A stretch of 64,000 nucleotides of DNA from Methylobacterium sp. 10 (GTDB lineage: Bacteria; Pseudomonadota; Alphaproteobacteria; Rhizobiales; Beijerinckiaceae), in contig NZ_KI912577.1 in the NCBI RefSeq assembly GCF_000519085.1, positions 994,501 to 1,058,500 of the forward strand, written 5' to 3'. This document shows positions 1 to 8,100 of the stretch, in pieces. The notes below the pieces were generated by a model. The model made no database searches and was not told the origin of the DNA. It worked only from the letters and a program-made list of their open reading frames with translations. Numbering within the stretch: position 1 is the stretch's first letter; each line of letters opens with the position of its first letter. A program made the translations under genes and the position numbers.

Positions 1-387
1 CACCCCCTTGGCCAGGGCCGCCATCGAGCGGGTACGCAGGCTCGCGCCGATGACCGCGAGGCTGAGGCCGTAGGTGACGGTGTCGGCGAGGAAGTCGAGG
101 GCGTCCGCCTTCAGGGCCTGTGACCCGGCCGCCTGCCCCGCCGCCATCTCGGTGACGAACATCGCGCCGTTGAGGGCGATGACGAACCACAGCACCCGCT
201 TGTAGCGCGGATCCACCCCGTCGAAGACCGGGACGCCGCCGCCGCAGCCGCAGGATTCCTCGTGCGGCGAGGCTGTCGGAGCCTGCGTCGCGACAGCATG
301 GTGATGCCCGTCGCCCGGTGCATGCCCGTGCGCGTGCGCGTGGATCTCAGGTTGGTTCTGGCTCGTGCCGCAGCAGGATTCGGCCAT
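1..387 (-). CDS. CDF-family metal cation efflux transporter, N-terminal part (cut by window edge)
   Basis: Only the first 129 codons are inside the window. The N-terminus is rich in metal ligands: ESCCG near residue 4, a histidine-rich stretch HAHAHGHAPGDGHHH, and ESCGCGGG. Two membrane segments follow, the second containing a D-x3-D pattern (ADALDFLAD) like the zinc site in TM2 of CDF proteins such as YiiP. The family exports Zn, Cd or Co across the inner membrane. A strong GAGGAGAG ribosome site lies just before the ATG at 387. It is divergent from a MerR-type regulator, which fits metal-induced resistance; the exact metal cannot be read from the sequence. Confidence 0.85.
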   Translation of the reverse strand, partial: MAESCCGTSQNQPEIHAHAHGHAPGDGHHHAVATQAPTASPHEESCGCGGGVPVFDGVDPRYKRVLWFVIALNGAMFVTEMAAGQAAGSQALKADALDFLADTVTYGLSLAVIGASLRTRSMAALAKGV

Positions 388-417
388 GGCTCTCTCCTCG
401 TTTCGTCGTTAAACAGG

Positions 418-448
418 AGCCTACAAGCTCTAGCGACTAGAGGATCAA
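418..448 (-). promoter_or_regulatory. MerR-type promoter/operator for the divergent efflux gene
   Basis: On the minus strand a -35 TTGATC (443-448) and a -10 TAGGCT (418-423) are separated by exactly 19 bp, the overlong spacer typical of promoters activated by MerR-family regulators. Inside the spacer is a perfect dyad, CTCTAG-CGA-CTAGAG (428-442). It lies in the 68-bp gap between the transporter and the regulator, so the adjacent MerR protein is the obvious ligand. The promoter reads toward the transporter. Confidence 0.8.
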
Positions 449-455
449 GCGGAAA

Positions 456-911
456 ATGGCGTTCTCGATCGGAATCCTGTCGCGCCGCGCCGGGGTGAAG
501 GTGCCGACGATCCGCTATTACGAGCAGGTCGGCCTGATGCCGTCGCCGCCGCGCACCGATGGGCAGCAGCGCCGCTACGGTGACGCGGAGGTGGCGCGGC
601 TCAACTTCATCCGCCACGCGCGCGAGCTCGGCTTCGAGGTCGACGCGATTCGCGAACTCCTCGCCATGAGCGCGCAGCCGGAGGAATCCTGCGCCGACGT
701 GGACCGCCTGGCGCGACGTCACCTCGCGGAGGTGGAGCAGCGCATCGCCCGGCTGATCGCCCTGCGCACGGAATTGCAGCGCATGGTGACGGAATGCGGC
801 CACGGACGGGTGGGCGAATGCCGGGTGATCCAGGTGCTGGCCGACCACGGCGAATGCGACCACGACCATGGCGGCGCACGGCCGGGGTCGACGGGGTTCG
901 CCGAGGCGTAA
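456..911 (+). CDS. MerR-family metal-responsive transcriptional regulator
   Basis: 151 aa. The N-terminal winged helix-turn-helix is clear (IGILSRRAGVKVPTIRYYEQVGL; residues 4-27), followed by the dimerization coiled coil. Metal-ligand candidates are Cys79 at the head of the coil, Cys114, His116 and Cys122 in the C-terminal loop (ECGHGRVGEC), and a Cys/His-rich tail (CDHDH). This layout resembles ZntR/CadR/PbrR-type sensors of divalent soft metals rather than Hg-type MerR. It is divergent from a CDF exporter and very likely controls it through the 19-bp-spacer promoter between them. Confidence 0.88.
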   Translation: MAFSIGILSRRAGVKVPTIRYYEQVGLMPSPPRTDGQQRRYGDAEVARLNFIRHARELGFEVDAIRELLAMSAQPEESCADVDRLARRHLAEVEQRIARLIALRTELQRMVTECGHGRVGECRVIQVLADHGECDHDHGGARPGSTGFAEA

Positions 912-987
912 ACTTCGCCGCTCCGGCGGAGCCGAAGGGGCCGGCGGTGGGTTGTCCCGTCACAGACCCGCCCGCTGAGGAAACCCC

Positions 988-1383
988 ATGATTCAGAGAT
1001 TCCGTCCCCTCGCCGCCTTGCTGGCCGCCGGATTCGCCGCCGGCCTCGTGGCGAGCCCGGTCCTCGCCTCTCCCTGTTCGGAGGAGATCGCGCGTCTCGA
1101 CGCCAAGGTGAAGGACGAGGCGACCGGCTCCATCTCCGCCTCCACCTCCGGCAAGGCGGCGGCCGGCGCGCGGGAAGGCCAGGGGGAAACCGGGCAGGGA
1201 GGCAATGCTTCGACCCCGGCCGCTCCGCCGGAGAAATCCGCCGAGGCCGGAAAGGGCGCCGAGGCCGCGATGCAGGCCAAGGTCGCCCTGGACGAAGCGC
1301 GCACCGCCGACGGCAAGGGTGACGCCAAGGCCTGCGACGAAGCCGTGGGACGGGCCAAGAGCCACCTCGCCACCGCCCCCTGA
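988..1383 (+). CDS. small exported protein of unknown function
   Basis: 131 aa, not recognised. A clear signal peptide (residues 1-27, ending VLA-SP) precedes a low-complexity Ala/Gly/Glu-rich body with two cysteines (Cys30 and one in KACDEA), which could form a disulfide in the periplasm. The C-terminal half (LDEARTADGKGDAKACDEAVGRAK) looks helical and resembles small periplasmic proteins with a TPR-like single hairpin. GAGGAAA precedes the ATG at good distance. It stands 76 bp after the MerR gene and may be read from its own promoter. Confidence 0.6.
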   Translation: MIQRFRPLAALLAAGFAAGLVASPVLASPCSEEIARLDAKVKDEATGSISASTSGKAAAGAREGQGETGQGGNASTPAAPPEKSAEAGKGAEAAMQAKVALDEARTADGKGDAKACDEAVGRAKSHLATAP

Positions 1384-1630
1384 GGGGATGATTGTCGGGC
1401 GAGCGTCGCGGGGCACCGGCCGGGACATTCCGGCTCAGTGCCCCGCGAATGCACGACGTCTCAGCGAGTGGCAAAAAGAGAAGTTTCTTCTTCCGGGGTC
1501 GCAACGGAACCCGGTGTCGTTCGATGTCGTCATGGCGAGGATCAGGTGCGCGCCGCGCCGAACCTTGCCGCATCCCGGAACCGATGCATGGAACGCGATC
1601 GAAGCCGCAACCGCCGGCCTCGATCCTGTG

Positions 1631-1852
1631 TTACGCGGCCGCGCTCAGAGCGTGTTTATTGCCCTGAATGCCGGCACAGAGATCGTCGATTTCCGCAAGA
1701 TCAAGACTTTCACCCGAGTGACTTGCAATTGCATCGATCAGGTGGTCTTGCCGCGGATCGAACGGATGGCCCTGAAGGCGATAGAATTGATAGTAACGCA
1801 ACGCCGCCAATACGGTGTCGCGCTCTCGCACTGTGATGGTGATGGTCTGCAT
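1631..1852 (-). CDS. small cytosolic protein of unknown function
   Basis: 73 aa, not recognised. The frame is open further upstream, but the ATG at 1852 has an AGGGGAG-like site before it and the protein downstream is balanced and folded-looking (TITVRERDTVLAALRYYQFYR...), whereas upstream residues are Pro/Arg-rich noise. It has no signal peptide or membrane segment. The pattern of a short strand, a long helix with aromatic residues, and an acidic second helix (SLDLAEIDDLCAGI) is seen in many small alphaproteobacterial hypothetical proteins. It has no operon partner. Confidence 0.55.
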   Translation of the reverse strand: MQTITITVRERDTVLAALRYYQFYRLQGHPFDPRQDHLIDAIASHSGESLDLAEIDDLCAGIQGNKHALSAAA

Positions 1853-2228
1853 TCTTTGAAGATCTCCCCTTCGTGCGGCGATCGCTCTTCGAAGACTTGA
1901 ATCCGACTCGTCGAGCGAGAGCGTTGTAACCCCGCTTCGGCGCCGTCGTCCACAGCCGGAAACCATTCGGCAACCCTGTTGGCGGATGGTCCGGGGGCAG
2001 GGTCGGATGCAACCCTTTGCAGGTGCGCCGTTTCCTCCCGGAGGGGCCGGCGGCGGATTTATTTCGCCCTGAAAACTGTAAAATGTCATTGACAGGAAAG
2101 GGGAAAACTGGCGCTCGCCGCAAAAGCTTGGCCGCACACGTTTTTTGCGGAATCGATAAAATTGTTCTTAACCAATCCATGGGAGCCTTTTGGTCACGAC
2201 CGACTCACCCACCCGTGAGGAGGTCGAT

Positions 2229-2270
2229 ATGAGCGGAGCCACCCCTCATGACCAAAATGCAGCCGGATAA
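2229..2270 (+). other. 13-codon leader ORF overlapping the nepR start
   Basis: A very strong ribosome site GAGGAGG (2217-2223) is placed 5 bp before ATG 2229, which opens a 13-codon ORF ending at TAA 2270. It overlaps the start of the NepR gene (ATG 2248) in another frame. NepR has a weaker GGAG site of its own inside this ORF. Translation of the leader could therefore couple to, or compete with, NepR initiation. The peptide has no recognisable feature, and coding of a functional peptide is not claimed. Confidence 0.35.
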
Positions 2271-2436
2271 CGGGCAGGACGGTCGAGCGCACCGGGCGAG
2301 ACCCGCGCCGCTCTCGGCAAGCGTACGACGCCACCTCGGGCTGAACCTGCGCAGCCTCTACGCGGATTCGCTGGTCGAACCGGCGGGCGAGCGGATCGAA
2401 TCGCTGCTGACGAAGCTCGGCCGCGAGAAGAGCTGA
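2248..2436 (+). CDS. NepR-family anti-sigma factor (orphan)
   Basis: 62 aa. The C-terminal half carries the NepR pattern: a basic helix (VRRHLGLNLRSLYAD) then EPAGERIESLLTKL, matching the family consensus LR-x-LY-x-D ... P-x3-R-x2-LL-x2-L. NepR proteins sequester the ECF sigma factor EcfG and are released by PhyR in the alphaproteobacterial general stress response. Normally nepR sits beside phyR and ecfG; neither is seen here, so this is probably an additional paralogue, as found in Methylobacterium. ATG 2248 is used; ATG 2257 is an alternative. Confidence 0.72.
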   Translation: MTKMQPDNGQDGRAHRARPAPLSASVRRHLGLNLRSLYADSLVEPAGERIESLLTKLGREKS

Positions 2437-2553
2437 CTCGTCACGCGGGGATGAGCGCGACGACACACGCCGTTCAGAATTGCGGTGCTATGGGTCCCGC
2501 CTCCGCACCGGATCCGCCCGGTGCGTCCTCATTCCAACCCGTGAACCCCTTCC

Positions 2554-2634
2554 ATGACCGTCCTCGTGCTCGTCGTCGCCGGAAACATCCTTCTCGCGAC
2601 CCTCTTCTCTCTGGTCGCCCTCGCCTCCGACTGA
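2554..2634 (+). CDS. possible 26-aa membrane microprotein
   Basis: ATG 2554 to TGA 2634 encodes 26 residues, almost entirely one hydrophobic helix (TVLVLVVAGNILLATLFSLV) ending in an acidic residue. Such single-helix peptides are common overlooked genes, but no good ribosome site precedes it and no homologue is recognised, so this is only a candidate. Confidence 0.25.
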   Translation: MTVLVLVVAGNILLATLFSLVALASD

Positions 2635-2949
2635 GCGTCATTCATGGAACGCCCCCTATGCCGTCGTGCTCCGAGCAGGAATCGACCGCGACCGGGAGTT
2701 TCGTGAGCGCTCCGAATCGCCCTCTCGCGGGCGAAGTCCCTCCGCGTTCAAGCCTGCCCCCCACATCACGGCACTGAAACGACGGGCGCCAGCCCGGACG
2801 GACGGTCGCTGCGTGCCGCGACCGGCACTTCGTCATGCGTCCCCGGATCGGTCCGAGCGCATCCGGCCTCTCCCGATTCGTCGAGCACGCGGCTTCTTGA
2901 TGCGGGCGGGATGTCGCAAGCCGAATCGGCCCGCGATTCGCGACAGAAC

Positions 2950-2965
2950 GTTCTTTCTAAAGAAC
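2950..2965. promoter_or_regulatory. distal operator-like palindrome GTTCTTT-N2-AAAGAAC
   Basis: A perfect inverted repeat with 7-bp arms and a 2-bp centre (CT), about 245 bp upstream of the sulfate-binding-protein start. An identical arm pair occurs again at 3112. Two copies of the same long palindrome in one gap point to a dimeric regulator of the sulfate operon. The regulator is not encoded in this window. Confidence 0.65.
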
Positions 2966-3103
2966 TATCTCTCGTAGGCATCGTCTTCCCCGAAAGCACC
3001 ATGCGAGAGAACTCCGTTCTCCGCACCGCCTATAGTTGTTCGTGGCCTCGCATATCGAAGGAGAATTACCTATTTGAGTTGAGTAATCCGTGTTCGGTCA
3101 AGC

Positions 3104-3127
3104 TTGACATTGTTCTTTAAAAAGAAC
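3104..3127 (+). promoter_or_regulatory. proximal palindrome with TTGACA -35 of the sulfate operon
   Basis: GTTCTTT-AA-AAAGAAC (3112-3127) starts 2 bp after a consensus -35 hexamer TTGACA (3104-3109). It therefore occupies the -35/-10 spacer, where a bound repressor would block RNA polymerase. The -10 is not obvious; the start of transcription should lie near 3135-3145, just upstream of the gene. Confidence 0.6.
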
Positions 3128-3196
3128 GAAACGTAGCATCACCGAGGCGTTGGGACCGCAATGGTCCCTCGCCACGATGCAGCCGGAGACAAACCT

Positions 3197-4279
3197 GTGA
3201 GCTCGACCATGTCCTCGACGCCCAACGTCCGCCGTCTCTCCCGGAGAAGGCGTGTCCTCGCCCTCTGCGCCGGATCGGTCGGCCTGGTCTCGGCGGGGCT
3301 AGCCTCCGCGTTGCTGACCTCCGGCACTGCCCAGGCACAAGCAGAACTCCTCAACGTCTCCTACGATCCGACGCGTGAGCTCTATAAGGAGATTAACGCG
3401 GCCTTCATCGAGGAGTGGAAGGCCAAGACCGGCGAGACTGTCACCGTCCGCGCGGCCCATGGCGGATCCGGCTCGCAGGCCCGCACCGTCATCGACGGCA
3501 TCCCCGCCGACGTGGTGACCCTCGGCATCCCCTCCGACATCGACGCGATCAGCCGCCTCTCGAAGAAGATCCCCGCCGATTGGCGCACCAAGCTGCCCAA
3601 CGAAGGCCTGCCCTATACCTCCACCGTGGTGTTCCTGGTGCGCAAGGGCAACCCGAAGGGCGTGAAGGATTGGGGCGACCTGGTGAAGCCCGACGTGAAG
3701 GTGATCACCCCGAACCCGAAGACCTCCGCCGGCGGGCGCTGGAACTTCCTCGCGGCCTGGGGCTACGCCTACGAGAAGGAGGGCAAGAGCGCCGACAAGG
3801 CCAACGCCTTCGTCGGTCAGCTCTACAAGCAGGTGCCGGTGCTCGATACGGGCGCCCGCGGCTCCACCGTGACCTTCGCCCAGCGCGGTCTCGGCGACGT
3901 GCTGCCGACCTGGGAGAACGAAGCCTATCTCGTGTTCGACGAGTTCGGCCGCGACAAGTTCGATGTCGTCGTCCCCCCGACCTCGATCTACGCCGAGCCG
4001 CCGGTGGCCCTTGTCGACGCCAATGTCGACAAGAAGGGCACCCGCAAGCAGGCAGAGGCCTACCTGCAGTTCCTCTATTCGGACAAGGCGCAGGCGATCT
4101 TCGCCAAGCACCATTACCGTCCGATCAAGCGCGAGGCCGCCAAGCCCGAGCATCTGGCGCAGCTGCCCGAGCTGAAGCTCTTCAAGATCGAGGATCTCCA
4201 GGGCAACTGGGACGATATCCAGAAGAAGAACTTCGACAATGGCGGCCTGTTCGACCAGCTGAGCAAGCCGCCGCAGTAA
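3197..4279 (+). CDS. sbp: periplasmic sulfate-binding protein of the sulfate ABC importer
   Basis: 360 aa from GTG 3197, chosen because GGAG (3185-3188) stands 8 bp before it; ATG 3161 and ATG 3209 are in-frame alternatives. A twin-basic n-region and hydrophobic core end at AQAQA, giving a Sec signal peptide. The mature part has the sulfate-binding family landmarks: LLNVSYDPTRELYKEIN at the start, HGGSGSQARTVIDG, and NPKTSAGGRWNFLAAWGYA. It delivers sulfate (or thiosulfate) to the CysTWA transporter encoded downstream. The gene follows two palindromic operators, so expression is probably sulfur-controlled. Confidence 0.92.
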   Translation: MSSTMSSTPNVRRLSRRRRVLALCAGSVGLVSAGLASALLTSGTAQAQAELLNVSYDPTRELYKEINAAFIEEWKAKTGETVTVRAAHGGSGSQARTVIDGIPADVVTLGIPSDIDAISRLSKKIPADWRTKLPNEGLPYTSTVVFLVRKGNPKGVKDWGDLVKPDVKVITPNPKTSAGGRWNFLAAWGYAYEKEGKSADKANAFVGQLYKQVPVLDTGARGSTVTFAQRGLGDVLPTWENEAYLVFDEFGRDKFDVVVPPTSIYAEPPVALVDANVDKKGTRKQAEAYLQFLYSDKAQAIFAKHHYRPIKREAAKPEHLAQLPELKLFKIEDLQGNWDDIQKKNFDNGGLFDQLSKPPQ

Positions 4280-4334
4280 CCCGCCCCTCCCCCGTCGCGG
4301 CTCCGGGATTCACGCATGTCGTAGGCTGCGCGGC

Positions 4335-4446
4335 TCTCCTCCCCCTTGTGGGGAGGAGTTGGAGGTGGGGGTGGTTGGGTGACCCTCATGCTGCGGAGCC
4401 TGGCGGAGCCACCCCCACTCCTGATCTCTCCCCACAAGGGGGAGAG
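4335..4446. repeat. REPIN-like pair of inverted palindromic repeats
   Basis: Two roughly 40-bp palindromic units face each other in the gap between sbp and cysT. The left unit (4335-4373) contains CCCCCTTGTGGGGAGGAG and GGTGGGGGTGG; the right unit (4409-4446) is its near-complement, CCACCCCCACTCC and CCCCACAAGGGGGAGAG. The whole can fold into one long cruciform or RNA hairpin. Such elements are mobilised in trans by RAYT transposases; none is visible here. In the mRNA it could protect sbp or reduce readthrough into cysTWA. Confidence 0.75.
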
Positions 4447-4610
4447 GGACGCGCTCTGCCTGAAACAGCAGATATGTGAATCTAGTCGCCGTCACGGGGA
4501 GGGTGCCCACGGAGCGGAGGGCGACCTTCCGCCGGACACCGTGCCCGCTTCCCGACCCGCCGATGCGTGAGAGAGGCGACCCACTTCAGGACCATTCTCA
4601 GGACCACCCC

Positions 4611-5468
4611 ATGGCAGAGCCGCCTCTGCGTCCGAGACGACGCTTCCGTCAGCCCAGCGTGATTCCCGGCTTCGGCATCACCTTCGGCTACACCCTGACC
4701 TGCCTCGGCATCGTCGTGCTGCTGCCGCTGGCCGCCCTCGTCGCCCGCGCCTCCGGCCTCGGCCTGTGGGGGATCTGGGAGGTGGCCACCGATCCGCGCG
4801 TCGCCAGCGCCCTGCGCGTGAGCTTCGGCGTCTCGCTCCTGGCGGCACTCACCGCCTCGGTCTTCGGCTTCCTCATCGCCTGGGTGCTCACCCGCTACCG
4901 GTTCCCCGGCCGCAAGATCGTGGACGCGGTGGTGGACCTGCCCTTCGCCCTCCCCACCGCCGTCGCCGGCATCGCCCTGGCCTCCCTCTACGCGCCCAAC
5001 GGTCTCGTCGGCGAGCAGCTCGCCAAGCTCGGGATCGAGGCCGCCTACACGCCGGTGGGCATCTACATCGCCATGGTCTTCATCGGCCTGCCCTTCGCCG
5101 TGCGGACGGTGCAGCCCCTCATCGAAGAGATCGACAAGGAGATCGAGGAGGCCTCGGCCACCCTCGGCGCCGACCGCTGGCACACCCTGATCAAGGTGGT
5201 GGTGCCGCCGCTGATCCCGGCCGTGCTCACGGGCTTCGCCCTCGCCTTCGCCCGCGGCGTCGGGGAATACGGCTCGATCATCTTCATCGCCGGCAACCTG
5301 CCCTACGTCTCCGAGATCGCGCCGCTCCTCATCGTCATCAAGCTCTCCGAGTTCGATTACGGGGGCGCCTGCGCCATCGCGACGATCATGCTCGGCATCT
5401 CGTTCGTGACGCTGCTGGCCATCAACCTGATCCAGGCCTGGAGCCGCAGGAGGTTCGGATATGTCTAG
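4611..5468 (+). CDS. cysT: sulfate ABC transporter permease CysT
   Basis: 285 aa from ATG 4611, with AGGA before it. The frame is open further upstream, but that part is composed of gap sequence. About six membrane helices are visible. The cytoplasmic EAA loop that docks the ATPase is [20 protein letters not shown]. The stretch [23 protein letters not shown] is characteristic of the CysT family. It forms the channel with CysW. The stop overlaps the cysW start by 8 bp, so the two are translationally coupled. Confidence 0.94.
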   Translation: MAEPPLRPRRRFRQPSVIPGFGITFGYTLTCLGIVVLLPLAALVARASGLGLWGIWEVATDPRVASALRVSFGVSLLAALTASVFGFLIAWVLTRYRFPGRKIVDAVVDLPFALPTAVAGIALASLYAPNGLVGEQLAKLGIEAAYTPVGIYIAMVFIGLPFAVRTVQPLIEEIDKEIEEASATLGADRWHTLIKVVVPPLIPAVLTGFALAFARGVGEYGSIIFIAGNLPYVSEIAPLLIVIKLSEFDYGGACAIATIMLGISFVTLLAINLIQAWSRRRFGYV

Positions 5469-6339
5469 CGCCCTCGCCACCCGCCCGCCCGCCCGCGCCG
5501 GGAGCGTGGTCACCGAAGGTCTCGCCGTCCGCGCGCTGCTGATCGGGATCGCGGTGGTCTTCCTCGCCCTGTTCCTGGTGCTGCCCCTGGTGACGGTGTT
5601 CATCCAGGCCTTCGCCAAGGGCTGGTCGGCCTATCTCGCCGCCTTCACCGAGGCGGATGCCCGCTCGGCGATCCGCCTCACCCTGCTCACCGCGGCCATC
5701 GCCGTGCCGTTCAACCTCGTCTTCGGCATCATGGCCTCCTGGGCCATCGCCAAGTTCGAGTTCCGCGGCAAGAACCTGCTCGTGACCCTCATCGACCTGC
5801 CGTTCTCGGTCTCGCCGGTGGTCTCGGGCCTGATCTACGTCCTCGTCTTCGGCGCCCAGGGCCTCCTCGGCCCGTGGCTGCTCGAGCATGACATCCAGAT
5901 CATCTTCGCCGTTCCCGGCATCGTGCTCGCCACGATCTTCGTCACCTTCCCCTTCGTCGCCCGCCAGCTGATCCCGCTGATGCAGGAACAGGGGACGGCG
6001 GAGGAGGAAGCCGCGCTGACCCTCGGCGCCTCCGGCTGGCACGCCTTCCTGACGGTGACGCTGCCCAACATCCGCTGGGGGCTGCTCTACAGCGTGCTCC
6101 TCTGCAACGCCCGGGCAATGGGCGAATTCGGCGCGGTGTCGGTGGTCTCGGGCCATATCCGCGGATTGACAAACACGCTGCCGCTCCACGTGGAGATCCT
6201 CTACAATGAGTACAACTTCGTTGCCTCTTTCGCCGTCGCTTCCCTCCTTGCCGGCCTCGCTCTTGTCACCCTCCTCGTCAAATCCCTTCTCGAATGGCGC
6301 TTCAGCGCCGAGATCGCAGCCGGCGCACGGGGCCACTGA
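5461..6339 (+). CDS. cysW: sulfate ABC transporter permease CysW
   Basis: 292 aa with six predicted membrane helices. The EAA loop is [19 protein letters not shown], and the stretches [20 protein letters not shown] and [15 protein letters not shown] are CysW-typical. It pairs with CysT as the transmembrane channel for sulfate. It starts inside the end of cysT and is followed after 4 bp by the probable cysA start. Confidence 0.94.
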   Translation: MSSALATRPPARAGSVVTEGLAVRALLIGIAVVFLALFLVLPLVTVFIQAFAKGWSAYLAAFTEADARSAIRLTLLTAAIAVPFNLVFGIMASWAIAKFEFRGKNLLVTLIDLPFSVSPVVSGLIYVLVFGAQGLLGPWLLEHDIQIIFAVPGIVLATIFVTFPFVARQLIPLMQEQGTAEEEAALTLGASGWHAFLTVTLPNIRWGLLYSVLLCNARAMGEFGAVSVVSGHIRGLTNTLPLHVEILYNEYNFVASFAVASLLAGLALVTLLVKSLLEWRFSAEIAAGARGH

Positions 6340-6343
6340 CCCG

Positions 6344-7390
6344 GTGGGATCGTCCACGGCGATCCGGGTCGAGGGCCTGTCGAAGACCTTCGACACCGCG
6401 GCGGTGCTCCACGACCTCTCCCTCGACGTGCGGGCGGGCGAATTGCTGGCGCTGCTCGGCCCCTCGGGCTCGGGCAAGACCACGCTGCTGCGCATCATCG
6501 CCGGGCTCGACTTCCCCGATCGCGGGCGGATCATCTTCGGCGGCGACGATGCCACCCGCGTTCCGGTGCAGGAGCGCGCCGTCGGCTTCGTGTTCCAGCA
6601 CTACGCCCTGTTCAAGCACATGAGCGTGGCCGAGAACATCGCCTACGGCCTCAACGCCCGCAAGCGCGCGGACCGGCCGGCCAAGGCCGAGATCAAGCGC
6701 CGGGTCGGCGACCTCCTCGACCTCATCAAGCTCTCGGGCTTCGCCGACCGCTACCCGTCGCAGCTCTCGGGCGGCCAGCGCCAGCGCATCGCGCTGGCGC
6801 GCGCCCTCGCCGTGGAGCCCCGCGTGCTGCTGCTGGACGAGCCCTTCGGCGCCCTCGACGCCCAGGTGAGGAAGGACCTGCGCCGCTGGCTGCGCGAGAT
6901 CCACGACCGCACCGGCCAGACCACGATCTTCGTGACCCACGACCAGGACGAGGCGCTGGAGCTTTCCGACCGCGTCGCCGTCCTGTCCAAGGGCCGCCTC
7001 GAACAGATCGGCACCCCCGACGAGGTCCAGGAGAACCCGGTCTCCTCCACCGTGCTGAAGTTCCTCGGCGACACGATCGAGGTGGAGGCCATCGCCCAGG
7101 GAAGCGAGGTCCGCGTCAACGGCCGCCTCACCCCGGTGAAGGCCCCGCCCGGTCTCGTCGGCCCGGTCAAGCTCTACGCAAGGCCGTGGCAGCTGCAATT
7201 CGCCGAGCCCGACCAGGCCCATCTCGAAGGCCATGTCCGCTCCTCCTATCGCAGCCAGGGCCGCCAGCGGATCGAGGTGGATCGCCCCGAGGGTAAGACC
7301 GTGGTGGTGGAAGCCTCCGACACCCACCGCCTCGCCGCCGGCCGCAAGGTCGGCCTGACGATCAACGCCGGCTACGTCTTCAAGGATTGA
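6344..7390 (+). CDS. cysA: sulfate ABC transporter ATP-binding protein CysA
   Basis: 348 aa from GTG 6344, 4 bp after the cysW stop. An in-frame ATG at 6206 would overlap cysW by 134 bp and add a Ser/Pro-rich tail, so it is rejected. Walker [10 protein letters not shown] lies at residues 39-47, the signature LSGGQ at 141-145, Walker B LLLDEP at 162-167, and the switch region [11 protein letters not shown] follows. A C-terminal regulatory TOBE-like domain (about residues 240-348) is present, as usual for CysA. It powers sulfate uptake by the sbp-cysT-cysW complex. Confidence 0.94.
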   Translation: MGSSTAIRVEGLSKTFDTAAVLHDLSLDVRAGELLALLGPSGSGKTTLLRIIAGLDFPDRGRIIFGGDDATRVPVQERAVGFVFQHYALFKHMSVAENIAYGLNARKRADRPAKAEIKRRVGDLLDLIKLSGFADRYPSQLSGGQRQRIALARALAVEPRVLLLDEPFGALDAQVRKDLRRWLREIHDRTGQTTIFVTHDQDEALELSDRVAVLSKGRLEQIGTPDEVQENPVSSTVLKFLGDTIEVEAIAQGSEVRVNGRLTPVKAPPGLVGPVKLYARPWQLQFAEPDQAHLEGHVRSSYRSQGRQRIEVDRPEGKTVVVEASDTHRLAAGRKVGLTINAGYVFKD

Positions 7391-7397
7391 CGGGGCG

Positions 7398-7425
7398 GCG
7401 GAGGAATCGGTTGCGCTTCCTCCGC
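7398..7425 (+). terminator. hairpin at the end of the cys operon
   Basis: A perfect 9-bp stem GCGGAGGAA / TTCCTCCGC with a 10-nt loop begins 7 bp after the cysA stop. No T-run follows, so it is either a weak intrinsic terminator or an mRNA 3'-end stabiliser. Confidence 0.5.
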
Positions 7426-7472
7426 GGATCGGCTGTGACTGCCGCCGTCGCATACGAAAGGGAGCAGCCGGC

Positions 7473-8030
7473 ATGTCGGGTCATGGAGCCATCGAGGGCT
7501 CGAACAAGAAGGTCGCGCTGCTGATCTCGGTGCTGGCGCTGTTCCTGGCGCTGGCCGAGACCCTGGCCAAGGGTGCGCAGACGGAAGCGCTCAGCGCCAA
7601 CGTCGAATCCTCCAATCAATGGGCCTATTACCAGGCCCGCACCATCCGCGGCACCATCCTCAAGACCGCCGACGAGACCCTCGCCCTGATCCCGCCGGAG
7701 ACGGCCAACGCACCGGCCATCGCGGCCAAGCGCGCCGAATGGGCCAAGACCATGGCCCGCTGGGAATCGGACCCCGCCACCGGCGACGGGCGCAAGGAGC
7801 TGCAGGAGAAGGCGCGGTCCTCGCAGGAGCACCGCGACCTCGCGCTCCATCGCTACCACCATTACGAGTTCGGCTCGGCCGCCTTCCAGATCGGCATCGT
7901 GCTCGCCTCGGCCCAGGTCATCACCGGCATCGCCGCGCTGACGCTGGCCGGCGGGTTCCTGGGCCTCGCCGGCCTCGTGATGCTGGGCTTCGGCCTCTAC
8001 GCGCCGCATTTTCTGCCGTTCTTCCACTGA
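7473..8030 (+). CDS. DUF4337-family membrane protein
   Basis: 185 aa. An N-terminal membrane helix (KVALLISVLALFLALAETLA) precedes a soluble helical segment (SNQWAYYQARTIRGTILKTADETLAL...), and two C-terminal membrane helices end the protein. The order TM - amphipathic domain - TM-TM and the NQWAYYQAR motif are typical of DUF4337, whose function is unknown. GGGAG precedes the ATG. It is followed by another small membrane protein in the same direction, 70 bp on. Confidence 0.72.
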   Translation: MSGHGAIEGSNKKVALLISVLALFLALAETLAKGAQTEALSANVESSNQWAYYQARTIRGTILKTADETLALIPPETANAPAIAAKRAEWAKTMARWESDPATGDGRKELQEKARSSQEHRDLALHRYHHYEFGSAAFQIGIVLASAQVITGIAALTLAGGFLGLAGLVMLGFGLYAPHFLPFFH

Positions 8031-8100
8031 CGCGCGAATCCCGGCACCGAGCCTGGACTCTCGCCTCCTTCGCCACAGTTGAAGGAAAGGGAGGCGAGAC

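Larger units (their letters stand above)
2635..3196. other. 562-bp regulatory gap upstream of the sulfate operon
   Basis: No convincing gene is seen. The stretch 2930-3130 is noticeably more AT-rich than its surroundings and holds two copies of a perfect palindrome (listed separately) and a TTGACA hexamer at 3104-3109. The remainder (2635-2930) shows nothing I can assign. Confidence 0.6.

Noticed and set aside
1950..2200. EcfG-type promoter (GGAAC-N16/17-GTT) upstream of the nepR gene
   Set aside because: GGAAA and GGAAT sequences occur but none has the right -10 partner and spacing on the plus strand.
6206..6343. Longer CysA starting at ATG 6206
   Set aside because: It would overlap cysW by 134 bp and add a Ser/Pro-rich tail absent from the family; GTG 6344 is 4 bp after cysW.
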